64,000 bases of DNA from Ruminococcus sp. (GTDB lineage: Bacteria > Bacillota > Clostridia > Oscillospirales > Ruminococcaceae). The position numbers and the translations under genes were made by a program. The notes beneath the pieces were generated by a model. The model saw nothing but the letters and a program-made list of their open reading frames with translations. It made no database searches and was not told the origin of the DNA. Below, piece by piece: positions 8,431-17,162 of the stretch (the stretch's first letter is position 1; each line of letters starts with the position of its first letter). Location: NCBI GenBank assembly GCA_017542125.1, contig JAFXXU010000035.1, positions 1-64,000 on the forward strand, in the 5' to 3' direction.

Positions 8431-9576
8431 ATGGAAAACAAGCACAGGCGCGCCGCCGATATCGTAATGATCGCGGTGTTCGTGATCATCATATTTGGGT
8501 TCGCGCTGGCATTGATCATCAAGAGCGACAGAGATTTCTCCGAGATGGAGAACCGCAATCTGGCGCAGAAGCCGGAGCTGAGCTGGAGCAGCATAAAGTC
8601 CGGGGATTTCTCCGACGGGCTGGAGAGCTATATCTCCGACCAGCTGTTCGCAAAGGATGCTCTTGTTACCCTCAAAACGGATTTTGACCGTCTGCTGGGA
8701 AAGAGTTATCAGAACGGTGTGTATCTGATAAAGGACAGCGACGGCAGGCTCAGGTATGTTCAGAAATACACCGAGGACAGGGAGCAGATCCGGGAGAATG
8801 CGGAGTGTCTCAACGATCTTGCCGATAAGCTGAGCATCCCCGTGGATATGATACTCGTGCCGAATGTTTCGGCTTATACACTTGACAAGCTGCCCGCCGG
8901 TGCTGACTGCAACGATCAGAAAAAGAGCGTTGAATATGTGGGTAGCATCCTCAGTGATAAGATCGGGTTTTATCCCATGACGGAGACCCTGGCGGCATCC
9001 TATGAGCAGAACTACTACCTTACAGACCACCACTGGACATCCTGGGGTGCGGCGCTTGCGGCAGAGGATTATCTGCGCCGGAGCGGTCAGCTGGCGGCTG
9101 ACGGGGCGGTGAACAAGGAGCCCTCAGAGACGGTCAAGGATTTCTACGGGACATTATATTCAAAGGCTCCCTCGGCATTTGCCGACCCTGACGTGCTGGA
9201 GATCGGCTCCTCCTGCGGCGTTGCGGAGATAGAATGGGTCGCCGAGGGAAAGAGCGGGGATAACCTGATCGAGCGCTCCTTCCTTGAAAAGAAGGATAAG
9301 TATGCGGCATTTCTGGGAGGAAATTTCGCACAGGTGCGAATCAGGACCGGCAGAGAGGGCGAAAAGGTGCTCATCCTCAAGGACAGCTACGCCAATGCGG
9401 CGGTGCAGTATCTGACGGAGCAGTACAGCGAGATTACCATGATCGACCTGAGATATTACCGTATGCAGGAAAGATCTGTCTCGGAACTCTGTGAGGACTA
9501 CGGCGTTGACAGGGTAATAATGCTCTACAATATGGACTTTATCAACGAGGACAGGAATTTCGTATGGCTCTCCTGA
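8431..9576 (+). CDS. DHHW/AlgJ-like exported protein
   Basis: 381 residues. Signal anchor at about 8-31, then an extracellular alginate O-acetyltransferase-like domain. The signature YLTDHHWTSWGAALAAEDYL at about 190-210 carries the DHHW motif, and LILKDSYANAAVQYL near the C-terminus supplies the SGNH-like serine. Such proteins transfer acetyl groups delivered by an MBOAT partner, which is the gene directly upstream (15-bp gap, strong AAGGAGG). The stop overlaps the next small gene by 13 bp. Confidence 0.85.
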   Translation: MENKHRRAADIVMIAVFVIIIFGFALALIIKSDRDFSEMENRNLAQKPELSWSSIKSGDFSDGLESYISDQLFAKDALVTLKTDFDRLLGKSYQNGVYLIKDSDGRLRYVQKYTEDREQIRENAECLNDLADKLSIPVDMILVPNVSAYTLDKLPAGADCNDQKKSVEYVGSILSDKIGFYPMTETLAASYEQNYYLTDHHWTSWGAALAAEDYLRRSGQLAADGAVNKEPSETVKDFYGTLYSKAPSAFADPDVLEIGSSCGVAEIEWVAEGKSGDNLIERSFLEKKDKYAAFLGGNFAQVRIRTGREGEKVLILKDSYANAAVQYLTEQYSEITMIDLRYYRMQERSVSELCEDYGVDRVIMLYNMDFINEDRNFVWLS

Positions 9577-9881
9577 ATCGGAACAAGGCGTTTATCAAGA
9601 AGCTGAAAAAGCTGGGCAAGCCCGCAGCGGGCAGGGTCACGGCTGTAACTGCGCAGAGCGAGCTCCGGGGGATGATGGGTATGCCCCTCGGGGAGGGTCT
9701 GCCTTATACGGTGGTGGTGGGCTTCACCACGGAAGAGGGCAGAGCCGAGCAGCTGGTGATGCACACCTCGGAGGGCAGCTCCTATGCGGCAGGCTTCGAG
9801 GTTCCGGTGATCTATTACTATGAGAATGGTGTATGCTTTGCGGCTCCCGCATTTATCGCCGAGAAGAACGGGCACGGCTGA
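9564..9881 (+). CDS. Small hypothetical protein
   Basis: 105 residues, overlapping the DHHW gene by 13 bp, with GAGGA upstream of the ATG. The N-terminus is basic, followed by a predicted beta-rich domain (GRVTAVTAQSELRG, YTVVVGFTTEEG, PVIYYYENG) that faintly resembles DUF3592-type domains. No signal peptide or membrane segment. Function unknown; translational overlap suggests co-expression with the cluster upstream. Confidence 0.65.
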   Translation: MALLNRNKAFIKKLKKLGKPAAGRVTAVTAQSELRGMMGMPLGEGLPYTVVVGFTTEEGRAEQLVMHTSEGSSYAAGFEVPVIYYYENGVCFAAPAFIAEKNGHG

Positions 9882-9892
9882 TCGAGGTTTGT

Positions 9893-10879
9893 ATGATAGG
9901 ATATGTGAAGATCGGAAATGTGAATATCGAGCGGATTGCGGCGCTGGCTCCCATGGCATCGGTGGCGGACAAGGCTTACAGGCTGATGTGCAAGCGGTTC
10001 GGAGCCTCATATCTCGTCAGCGAGATGATCTCAGCAAAAGGGCTTTGCTACGGTGATAAAAAGACGGCGGTGCTCTGCCAGATCGAGGACGGGGAACGCC
10101 CTATGGCCTTGCAGCTCTTCGGCGAGGACGCTCTCCACGTGGGTAAGGCGACCTATCTGCTGAACAGGTTTGAGCCGGATATCATCGACATAAATATGGG
10201 CTGCCCCGTACCCAAGATAGTTGGCAACGGCAGCGGCTCGGCGCTGATGAAGACCCCTGATATTGCTTTCGATATCATAAAGGCGGCGGCGGAGAACGCA
10301 GAATGCCCCGTCACCGTGAAGATGCGTGCGGGCTGGGATGCGGAGCATATAAACGCCGTTGAGCTTGCAAAGGCCGCGGAGCAGGCAGGAGCCTCGGCTA
10401 TAACCGTACACGGCAGGACGAGGACGATGTTCTATTCCGGGAAGGCTGACTGGGATATCATCAGGCAGGTCAAAGAGGCTGTGAGCTGCCCCGTCATCGG
10501 GAACGGCGACGTTGCCTCGGCACAGGACGCACTTGCAATGTATGAGCAGACCGGCTGCGATCTGGTGATGATCGGCCGGGGGAGCTACGGCAGGCCCTGG
10601 ATCTTCCGGGAGGTCAAGCATTTCCTTGAAACGGGTGAGCTGCTCCCGGAGCCGTCGGTGACAGAGAAGATGAGGATAATGGTCGAGCACGCCGAGCTGA
10701 TATGCAGCCATAAGGGTGAGCGTCAGGGCATCAAGGAGATGCGGCATAATTTCGCGTGGTACATCAAGGGCCTCCGGGGGGCGGCGAAGCTGAGAGGCGC
10801 CTCGGGGGAGCTCAACACCCTGGATGACATTAGAACTGTGGCGGAGAGGCTCTCTGCCGAGTCGGAGGAGAATGAGTAA
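9893..10879 (+). CDS. dusB: tRNA-dihydrouridine synthase, DusB type
   Basis: 328 residues from the ATG at 9893 (CGAGG upstream); a longer frame from 9833 overlaps the previous gene and adds non-conserved residues. The FMN-dependent enzyme reduces uridine in tRNA. Hallmarks: LAPMASVADKAYRLM near the N-terminus, NMGCPVPKIVGNGSGSALM with the catalytic Cys, TVKMRAGWD, ITVHGRTRTMFYSGKADW and VIGNGDV. The stop overlaps the rsmI start by one base, so the two are translationally coupled. Confidence 0.92.
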   Translation: MIGYVKIGNVNIERIAALAPMASVADKAYRLMCKRFGASYLVSEMISAKGLCYGDKKTAVLCQIEDGERPMALQLFGEDALHVGKATYLLNRFEPDIIDINMGCPVPKIVGNGSGSALMKTPDIAFDIIKAAAENAECPVTVKMRAGWDAEHINAVELAKAAEQAGASAITVHGRTRTMFYSGKADWDIIRQVKEAVSCPVIGNGDVASAQDALAMYEQTGCDLVMIGRGSYGRPWIFREVKHFLETGELLPEPSVTEKMRIMVEHAELICSHKGERQGIKEMRHNFAWYIKGLRGAAKLRGASGELNTLDDIRTVAERLSAESEENE

Positions 10880-11709
10880 TGGGTAAGCTGTATGTGGTCG
10901 GTACGCCGATAGGTAACCTGGGAGATATGACCTACCGCGCCGTTGAGACGCTTAAAAGCGTCAGCTTCATCTGCGCCGAGGATACCCGTGTGACCGCAAA
11001 GCTGCTGAATTATTTCGAGATCAAGAAGCCTCTTGTGAGCTATCACGAGCATAACGCCCGTCAGGCAGGGGAGGGTATCGTCGCCCGGATACTGGGCGGT
11101 GAGGATGCCGCAATAGTGACAGATGCGGGTATGCCATGCATCTCCGACCCCGGTGAGGATCTGGTGAGGCTCTGCGCCGAGAGGGGAGTAAAGGTGGAGG
11201 TCGTCCCCGGGCCTACGGCGGCAATGTCGGCCATGGCGGTCAGCGGGCTGGATACAAAGAGATTTCAGTTCGAGGGCTTTCTATCGGTAAACAAAAAGCA
11301 GAGGTTGGAGCGCCTGGCACTGGTAAAGGACAGCACCGCGACCCTGATATTCTATGAAGCCCCCCACAAGCTGCTCCAGACCCTGGAGGATATGCTTGAG
11401 TTCTTCGGAGACCGCCGCATAGCCCTCTGCAGGGAGCTTACCAAGCTCCACGAGGAGATAGTCCGCACCACGCTTTCGGAGGCTGCTGCCTTCTATAAGG
11501 AGAACCCTCCCAAGGGGGAGTTCGTGCTGGTCATTGAGGGCGCAGAGGAAAAAGCCGCCGCAGAGACATTAGAGGAGGCTTTCGCCCGGGTGGAGGAGCT
11601 TGTCAGCAAGGGCGTTCGAGGCGCTGATGCCTGCAAGCAGATAGCCAAGGCCACGGGCTTTTCAAAGGGCGAGCTGTATTCGATGCTGTTGGACAAAAAT
11701 ACCGTATAA
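10879..11709 (+). CDS. rsmI: 16S rRNA 2'-O-ribose C1402 methyltransferase RsmI
   Basis: 276 residues. It begins LYVVGTPIGNLGDMTYRAVE, then ICAEDTRVTAKLL and VSYHEHN, then VTDAGMPCISDPGEDLVRLC and VEVVPGPTA, all characteristic of RsmI, a tetrapyrrole-methylase-fold SAM enzyme that methylates C1402 of 16S rRNA in the decoding centre. A C-terminal helical extension is present as usual. Its stop codon lies inside the first palindrome of the intergenic repeat at 11697-11748. Confidence 0.95.
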   Translation: MGKLYVVGTPIGNLGDMTYRAVETLKSVSFICAEDTRVTAKLLNYFEIKKPLVSYHEHNARQAGEGIVARILGGEDAAIVTDAGMPCISDPGEDLVRLCAERGVKVEVVPGPTAAMSAMAVSGLDTKRFQFEGFLSVNKKQRLERLALVKDSTATLIFYEAPHKLLQTLEDMLEFFGDRRIALCRELTKLHEEIVRTTLSEAAAFYKENPPKGEFVLVIEGAEEKAAAETLEEAFARVEELVSKGVRGADACKQIAKATGFSKGELYSMLLDKNTV

Positions 11710-11748
11710 GGCATTTGAACACAAAGATAAATACAATATAAGGTATTC
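11697..11748. repeat. Paired-palindrome intergenic repeat, copy A
   Basis: Two 20-bp imperfect palindromes (11697-11716 and 11729-11748), each of the form AAATACC-n-GGTATT, separated by 12 nt. The second ends 9 nt before the rimI start. The same unit occurs at 12925-12976 and 14010-14060. The left palindrome overlaps the last codons of rsmI. Confidence 0.8.
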
Positions 11749-11757
11749 GGTGATATA

Positions 11758-12204
11758 ATGCTTGTTATAAGAGATATGCGCCCGGAGGATTGCGAGGCAG
11801 TAGCGGCGCTGGATAAAGAGGCTTTCTCAAAGCCGATGAGCGTTCAGGGCTACGAGAGGGAATATACCAACCCCAATTCGACGACTCTCATCGCTGAGCT
11901 GGACGGCAGAGTGATAGGCTTTGCCAACCTCTGGAACATCTGCGGCGACGTTTCGCTGAACAATATAGCCGTGACCGCATCGGAGCGCTCAAAGGGCGCA
12001 GGTACGGCGCTTATACGCGAGGCGATAATGAGGTTCGCAGGCTGCGATTTCATAACTCTTGAGGTGAGGAAGTCCAATGAGGGAGCCATCAGGTTCTACA
12101 AGCGTTTCGGTTTTCGGCAGGTGGGTATCAGGAAGGATTTTTACGATCTCCCCACCGAGGATGCCCTGCTGATGACAGTTTGTCTCGAGGATGCGGAGAG
12201 GTGA
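11758..12204 (+). CDS. rimI: Ribosomal-protein-alanine N-acetyltransferase RimI
   Basis: 148 residues, GNAT fold. It shows the RimI pattern: MLVIRDMRPEDCEAVAALDK, the beta-bulge acetyl-CoA loop VTASERSKGAGTALIREA, LEVRKSNEGAIRFYKRFGF and a C-terminal YDLPTEDALLMTV. RimI acetylates the N-terminal alanine of ribosomal protein S18, and in Firmicutes is usually next to tsaD, as here two genes downstream. Its stop lies 5 bp before the next start. No good Shine-Dalgarno is visible apart from the weak CGGTGA at the end of the repeat. Confidence 0.85.
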   Translation: MLVIRDMRPEDCEAVAALDKEAFSKPMSVQGYEREYTNPNSTTLIAELDGRVIGFANLWNICGDVSLNNIAVTASERSKGAGTALIREAIMRFAGCDFITLEVRKSNEGAIRFYKRFGFRQVGIRKDFYDLPTEDALLMTVCLEDAER

Positions 12205-12208
12205 GAGA

Positions 12209-12925
12209 ATGACCGAATACACCGACCTTACTGTAGAAAAGCTCCTTGACGGCATCGAGATCGTGATCTCCACCGAGCACCGGTTCGGCACCGATGCCTT
12301 CCTGCTGGCGGATTTCGCTGCACCCCGGCACAAGGATACTGTCTGCGACTTCTGCACCGGCAGCGGGATAATCGCCCTGCTGATGTATCAGAATTTTAAA
12401 CCCAAAGCTATAGATGCAGTGGAGATCCAGCAGAAGGCTCACGATCAGCTTCTTATGACCCTGGAGCGGACAAAGATAGACTGCATAACTCCTATACTCG
12501 GTGATCTGAAGGACTACCGCCCCGCCAAGGAGCTGGACCTCATCACCTGCAACCCGCCCTACAAGATCGATGGGACAGGTGCAAAAAATGAAACCGAAGC
12601 TGTGTCCATTGCACGGCATGAGATGATGTGCACCATCGAGGATGTGTGCGCTGCGGCGAAGCGTGCTCTGCGCTACGGCGGGAGGCTCTGCATCTGCAAC
12701 CGCCCCGAGCGGCTCTGCGATATAATGGTGGCAATGCGTCAGAACGGCATCGAGCCCAAGAGAGTGCGGTTCGTCAGCAAGACCCCGGAAACTGCTCCGT
12801 GGCTTGTCCTCGTGGACGGGCGCAAGGGCGGCAGCAGTTTCTTGAAGGTGGAGCCTCAGCTTTATACTATGAACCCCGACGGCAGCTTCACCGATGAGAT
12901 GAAAAGGATATACCGGCAGATATAA
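12209..12925 (+). CDS. tRNA1(Val) adenine-37 N6-methyltransferase-like (TrmN6/YfiC)
   Basis: 238 residues from the ATG at 12209 (GAGGTGAGAGA upstream); an earlier in-frame start would overlap rimI. Class I SAM methyltransferase: motif I DFCTGSGIIALLM, and the N6-adenine catalytic motif NPPYKIDG. The N-terminal EHRFGTDAFLLADF matches the TrmN6/YfiC family, which methylates A37 of tRNA-Val. The last base of its stop codon is the first base of palindrome copy B. Confidence 0.85.
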   Translation: MTEYTDLTVEKLLDGIEIVISTEHRFGTDAFLLADFAAPRHKDTVCDFCTGSGIIALLMYQNFKPKAIDAVEIQQKAHDQLLMTLERTKIDCITPILGDLKDYRPAKELDLITCNPPYKIDGTGAKNETEAVSIARHEMMCTIEDVCAAAKRALRYGGRLCICNRPERLCDIMVAMRQNGIEPKRVRFVSKTPETAPWLVLVDGRKGGSSFLKVEPQLYTMNPDGSFTDEMKRIYRQI

Positions 12926-12976
12926 AATACTGTATGCGGTATTTTATTAAATCATTAAATACCTTATACGGTATTC
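12925..12976. repeat. Paired-palindrome intergenic repeat, copy B
   Basis: Palindromes at 12925-12944 and 12957-12976, 12-nt spacer, same sequence family as copies A and C. The second palindrome runs directly into the GGAG ribosome-binding site of tsaD. Confidence 0.85.
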
Positions 12977-12991
12977 GGAGATGTGAGATAT

Positions 12992-14008
12992 ATGAAGATA
13001 CTTGCAATAGAATCCTCCTGCGACGAGACTGCCTGCGCCATCGTTGAGGACGGTGTGAATGTGCTATCAAATATAGTTGCGACCCAGATCGCCGAGCACA
13101 GGCTCTACGGCGGTGTTGTTCCCGAGATCGCCTCCCGTATGCACGCGGAGTGCATATATCAGGTGACGCAGGAGGCGCTGACCGCTGCAAACTGTGCTCT
13201 TTCGGATATCGACGCCATAGCTGTGACCTATGCTCCCGGTCTGATCGGGGCGCTGCTGGTGGGTATCAGCTTCGCAAAGGGGCTGGCGATGTCCTCCGGA
13301 AAGCCGCTGATCCCTGTACATCATATCGCCGGGCACATCGCTGCCAACTATATCTCTCATCCCGAGCTGGAGCCCCCCTATCTCTGTCTTGTGGTGAGCG
13401 GCGGGCACTCCCACATAGTTGAGGTCCTCGACCGGACGAGATACCGTGTAGTCGGCAGGACTCACGACGACGCTGCAGGGGAATGCTTTGACAAGGTTGC
13501 CAGGACTCTTGGCTATGAGTACCCCGGCGGTAAATATATCGACTCCGCGGCGAAGATCGGCGACCCTAAAGCTTATAATTTCCCCCACCCGAGGGTGGAC
13601 GGCTGCGAGTACGATTTCTCCTTTTCCGGGCTGAAAACTGCTGTCATAAACCTTGTTCACAACGCCTCGCAGAAGGGCGAGACCCTCGTCCGGGAGGACG
13701 TAGCTGCGTCATTTCAGAGGACTGTCTGCGAGATAGTCGTGGGTAAAACTATGGCTGCTGCGGAGGCTCTTGGCTACAAGACCATCGGCCTCGCGGGAGG
13801 CGTTTCGGCGAATTCCGGAGTGCGTGGCGCTCTGCAAAAAGCCTGCGACAAGAGGGGCTTCAAGCTCTATATGCCCGAGCTGAAATACTGCGGTGACAAC
13901 GCAGCTATGATCGGCTGCCAGGGATATTATGACTACCTCGCCGGCAAGCGTGCCGACAGCTCGCTTAACGGCATAGCGACTCTCTCCCTTGAAAAGATAT
14001 CTGAATAG
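12992..14008 (+). CDS. tsaD: tRNA threonylcarbamoyladenosine transferase TsaD
   Basis: 338 residues from the ATG at 12992 (starts MKILAIESSCDETA); a GTG three codons upstream is possible. ASKHA-fold enzyme that, with TsaB and TsaE, attaches threonylcarbamoyl to A37 of tRNAs reading ANN codons. Metal motif HHIAGHIAANY, then VVSGGHSHIV, FDKVARTLGYEYPGG, FSFSGLKTAVINL and LAGGVSANSGVR are all present. tsaB is not in this neighbourhood. Confidence 0.96.
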   Translation: MKILAIESSCDETACAIVEDGVNVLSNIVATQIAEHRLYGGVVPEIASRMHAECIYQVTQEALTAANCALSDIDAIAVTYAPGLIGALLVGISFAKGLAMSSGKPLIPVHHIAGHIAANYISHPELEPPYLCLVVSGGHSHIVEVLDRTRYRVVGRTHDDAAGECFDKVARTLGYEYPGGKYIDSAAKIGDPKAYNFPHPRVDGCEYDFSFSGLKTAVINLVHNASQKGETLVREDVAASFQRTVCEIVVGKTMAAAEALGYKTIGLAGGVSANSGVRGALQKACDKRGFKLYMPELKYCGDNAAMIGCQGYYDYLAGKRADSSLNGIATLSLEKISE

Positions 14009-14009
14009 A

Positions 14010-14060
14010 AAATACCGTATGAGGTATTTGATAAATCACTAAATACCATATAAAGTATTC
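14010..14060. repeat. Paired-palindrome intergenic repeat, copy C
   Basis: Palindromes at 14010-14029 and 14041-14060 with an 11-nt spacer, in the tsaD-polA gap. The second is followed at once by the GGAGG ribosome-binding site of polA. It is the best-conserved copy of the left arm (AAATACCGTATGAGGTATTT). Confidence 0.85.
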
Positions 14061-14071
14061 GGAGGTGCAGA

Positions 14072-16606
14072 ATGAAACTGCTTGCAATAGACGGTAACAG
14101 CATAATGAACCGCGCATTCTACGGCGTTAAGGGTCTAACCAATTCCAAGGGCGTTCCCACAAATGCCCTCACCGGCTTTCTGAACACATATCTCAAATAT
14201 ATGGGTGAGCTGGAGCCCGATTGCGTGGCTGTGGCATTCGACCTCCGCGCCCCCACATTCCGTCATAAGGCCAGCCCCGTTTACAAAGCCAACCGCAAGG
14301 GTATGCCGGAGGAGCTGGCTCAGCAGATGCCTCTCATCAAGAAACTGCTGGGCTTTATGGGCGTCCGCATAATCGAATGCGAGGGCTATGAGGCTGACGA
14401 TATCCTGGGGACGCTTTCCCGCGTTGCTGCCGAGTCTGGGGACGAGTGCTATGTCCTCACCGGCGACCGCGACAGCCTCCAGCTGGTAAATGACAGCGTG
14501 ACCGTCATTTATGCGGGAGTTCGCGGCGACAAGTATTACACCCCCGATGCTATAATGGAGGAATACGGTATCGAGCCCCGGCAGTTCATCGAGGTCAAGG
14601 CTCTGATGGGTGACTCTTCCGACAACTACAAGGGCGTTGACGGCATCGGCGAGAAGACCGCGTTCGCTCTGATAAAGGAGTGCGGCTCCGTTGACAAACT
14701 GTACGAAAATCTGGACAGCATCAAGCTGACCCCCTCGGTTCGCACCAAGCTGGAGAACGGTCATCAGGATGCTCTGGACAGCCGTTTCCTGGCGACTATC
14801 TGTCTCGAAGTCCCCATCGAGGCTTCCGCTGAGAGCTGCAAGCTGGGTGCAGCCGATGCCGAGGGTGCAAAGCAGCTTCTGGCCGAGCTTGAAATGTTCA
14901 AAATGATCGAGAAGCTCGCCTTCGGCGAAAGCGAAGCTGCTGTTGAGAAGAAGGTGTCCCTTGCGGAGCTGGAGCCCTTTACCTCCTCAGAGCTGAACGC
15001 AGAGGTGGTCTCTCAAAGAGGCGGCGAGAGCAGCTGCTTCATCTATTCCGAGGGCAAGCTGTCCGCAGTGTACGGGCAGGATATTTACACCGCCGAGGAT
15101 GAAGCTCTGATCCTCTCCTATTTTGAGACCGAGGGCAGCAAATCCGCATTTGAGGCCAAGGCTGCTCACAAGGCGGCAATGGCGGCAGGGAAGTCCCTTA
15201 ACGGTCTTGTTTTCGCCTGCGATCTTGCAGGCTATCTGCTCAACTCCCAGTCCAGCGATTACAGCGTGGAGAGCCTCGCTCTTGCTTACAAGGTCACCTA
15301 CCGCAAGGATGCGGGAGACAGTGCCGACGCTGCCACCCTACCTGCTCTTGTGACCCGTCTGACCTCTCAGCTTGAAGCGGACGGGATGATGAAGCTCTTC
15401 AACGACATCGAGCTGCCCCTCTGTGAAGTGCTGGCTTCTATGGAGATATACGGCGTCCGTGCCGATGCGGAGGGTATCCGTGAGTTCGGAAAGGGTCTTG
15501 AGGGGGATATCGAGAGCCTGCAGGCCAGGATCTACGAGTGTGCAGGGAAGGAGTTCAACATCCTCTCACCCAAGCAGCTTGGCAGCGTGCTCTTTGAAGA
15601 CCTGGGTCTTAAGGGCGGCAAGAAGACCAAGACCGGCTACTCTACCAATGCAGATGTACTGGAGGGGCTGGTTGACAAGCACCCAATAGTCCCGATGATA
15701 CTTGAATACCGCACCCTCACCAAGCTGCGCTCCACTTATGTGGAGGGTCTCTTAAAGGAGATCCGTGAGGACGGGAGAGTCCACAGCGTGTTCAAGCAGA
15801 CCGAGACCCGCACCGGGCGTATCTCCTCCGCAGAGCCCAATATGCAGAACATCCCCGTCCGCAAGGAGCTGGGGCGAAATATGAGAAAATTCTTCATAGC
15901 CGAGGAGGGCTGCACCCTTGTGGATGCCGATTACAGCCAGATAGAGTTGCGCGTACTTGCCTCGGTATGCGGAGATATGAATATGCAGGAAGCCTTCAAG
16001 GAGGGCAACGACATCCACCGCTCCACGGCGGCGCAGGTCTTCGGAGTGCCGGAGGATTTCGTCTCGCCCGAGATGAGATCGGCAGCAAAGGCGGTCAACT
16101 TCGGTATCATCTACGGTATCGGCGCCTTCTCCCTCTCAAAGGATATCGGCGTCTCACAGAAGGAAGCCAAGCAGTATATCCAGAGCTATCTCGATAACTA
16201 CCCGAAGGTCTCGGAGTTTATGGATAAGACCGTTGAGGACTGCAAGCGGCAGGGCTATGTCAGCACCATCTTCGGCAGAAGAAGGATGATCCCCGAGATA
16301 CACGCAGGCAACGGCAATGTCCGCAAATTCGGCGAGAGAGCTGCAATGAATGCCCCGATACAGGGTGCTGCGGCGGATATAATCAAGCTGGCTATGGTAG
16401 CTGTATACAGAAGATTAAAGTCCGAAAAATTGGACGCAAAACTTATCCTTCAGGTACACGACGAGCTTATAATCGAGTGCCGTGAAGACCTGGCAGGGCA
16501 GGTATCCGCCCTGCTGAAAGAGGAAATGGAGAACGCTGTCAGCCTCGCCGTCCCCATGACGGCGGACGTACACAGCGGAAAGAGCTGGTATATCGCCAAG
16601 GGGTGA
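14072..16606 (+). CDS. polA: DNA polymerase I
   Basis: 844 residues. N-terminal 5'-3' exonuclease (about 1-290; AFDLRAPTFRH, EGYEADDILGTLS, LTGDRDSLQL, GVDGIGEKTA). The central region (about 300-460) lacks the acidic DxE residues of an active 3'-5' proofreading domain, as in Bacillus-type Pol I. The C-terminal polymerase (about 465-844) has TGRISSAEPNMQNIP, motif A VDADYSQIELRVLAS, the O-helix KAVNFGIIYGIGAFSLS and motif C LQVHDELIIE. It repairs DNA and removes RNA primers. GGAGG precedes the ATG and directly follows repeat copy C. Confidence 0.97.
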   Translation: MKLLAIDGNSIMNRAFYGVKGLTNSKGVPTNALTGFLNTYLKYMGELEPDCVAVAFDLRAPTFRHKASPVYKANRKGMPEELAQQMPLIKKLLGFMGVRIIECEGYEADDILGTLSRVAAESGDECYVLTGDRDSLQLVNDSVTVIYAGVRGDKYYTPDAIMEEYGIEPRQFIEVKALMGDSSDNYKGVDGIGEKTAFALIKECGSVDKLYENLDSIKLTPSVRTKLENGHQDALDSRFLATICLEVPIEASAESCKLGAADAEGAKQLLAELEMFKMIEKLAFGESEAAVEKKVSLAELEPFTSSELNAEVVSQRGGESSCFIYSEGKLSAVYGQDIYTAEDEALILSYFETEGSKSAFEAKAAHKAAMAAGKSLNGLVFACDLAGYLLNSQSSDYSVESLALAYKVTYRKDAGDSADAATLPALVTRLTSQLEADGMMKLFNDIELPLCEVLASMEIYGVRADAEGIREFGKGLEGDIESLQARIYECAGKEFNILSPKQLGSVLFEDLGLKGGKKTKTGYSTNADVLEGLVDKHPIVPMILEYRTLTKLRSTYVEGLLKEIREDGRVHSVFKQTETRTGRISSAEPNMQNIPVRKELGRNMRKFFIAEEGCTLVDADYSQIELRVLASVCGDMNMQEAFKEGNDIHRSTAAQVFGVPEDFVSPEMRSAAKAVNFGIIYGIGAFSLSKDIGVSQKEAKQYIQSYLDNYPKVSEFMDKTVEDCKRQGYVSTIFGRRRMIPEIHAGNGNVRKFGERAAMNAPIQGAAADIIKLAMVAVYRRLKSEKLDAKLILQVHDELIIECREDLAGQVSALLKEEMENAVSLAVPMTADVHSGKSWYIAKG

Positions 16607-16612
16607 CGTTTT

Positions 16613-17140
16613 GTGATATATTATAACGAGGGAAAGATAACCGTCCGGGAGCTGCGTGAGAGCGACGCTGAGTATTTCGCCGCCGAGGAACGGGCTCAGG
16701 GCTGGAATTCCACCCGCGACAAGTACGATATTCACCTGCGGGATCATAGAGAGGGCAGATGCACAGCCCTTGCAGCAGACTTTGACGGCATCCCCGCAGG
16801 CTACATAAATCTTTATTTCGATTCGGAGAGAGGCCCCTATTTCGGGAGCGGCCTGCCGGAGATAGAGGATTTCGGAGTGCTGCAAAAGTTTCAGAAGCAG
16901 GGTATCGGCACCGTTCTTATGGACATAGCCGAGGGCCTCGCAGCAGAGCGGGCGGATACCGTCTGCCTGGCGGTGGGGCTGCATAACGGCTACGGCTCCG
17001 CCCAGAGGATGTACGCCAAGCGGGGATACATCCCCGACGGCTCCGGCGCCTGGTACGGCGGCAAGCCCTGCACCCCCTACGACAGGATCTACACCGTGGA
17101 TGACGATCTGCTGATCTGGATGTCGAAGAAGCTGAGATGA
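16613..17140 (+). CDS. GNAT-family acetyltransferase
   Basis: 175 residues, GTG start 6 nt after the polA stop with AAGGGGTGA upstream. GNAT fold: VRELRESDAEYFAAEE at the N-terminus, IEDFGVLQKFQKQGIGTVLM containing the acetyl-CoA loop (QKQGIG), and a C-terminal YAKRGYIPDGSGAWYGGK. The tail with PYDRIYTVDDDL resembles GNATs seen in Clostridia without known substrates. Possibly co-transcribed with polA. Substrate unknown. Confidence 0.8.
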   Translation: MIYYNEGKITVRELRESDAEYFAAEERAQGWNSTRDKYDIHLRDHREGRCTALAADFDGIPAGYINLYFDSERGPYFGSGLPEIEDFGVLQKFQKQGIGTVLMDIAEGLAAERADTVCLAVGLHNGYGSAQRMYAKRGYIPDGSGAWYGGKPCTPYDRIYTVDDDLLIWMSKKLR

Positions 17141-17162
17141 TCTGAGAATACGGAGAATAGCT

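Noticed and set aside
11697-14060. CRISPR array
   Set aside because: The repeats are palindrome pairs at gene junctions about 1.1-1.2 kb apart, with coding sequence between them, not spacers.
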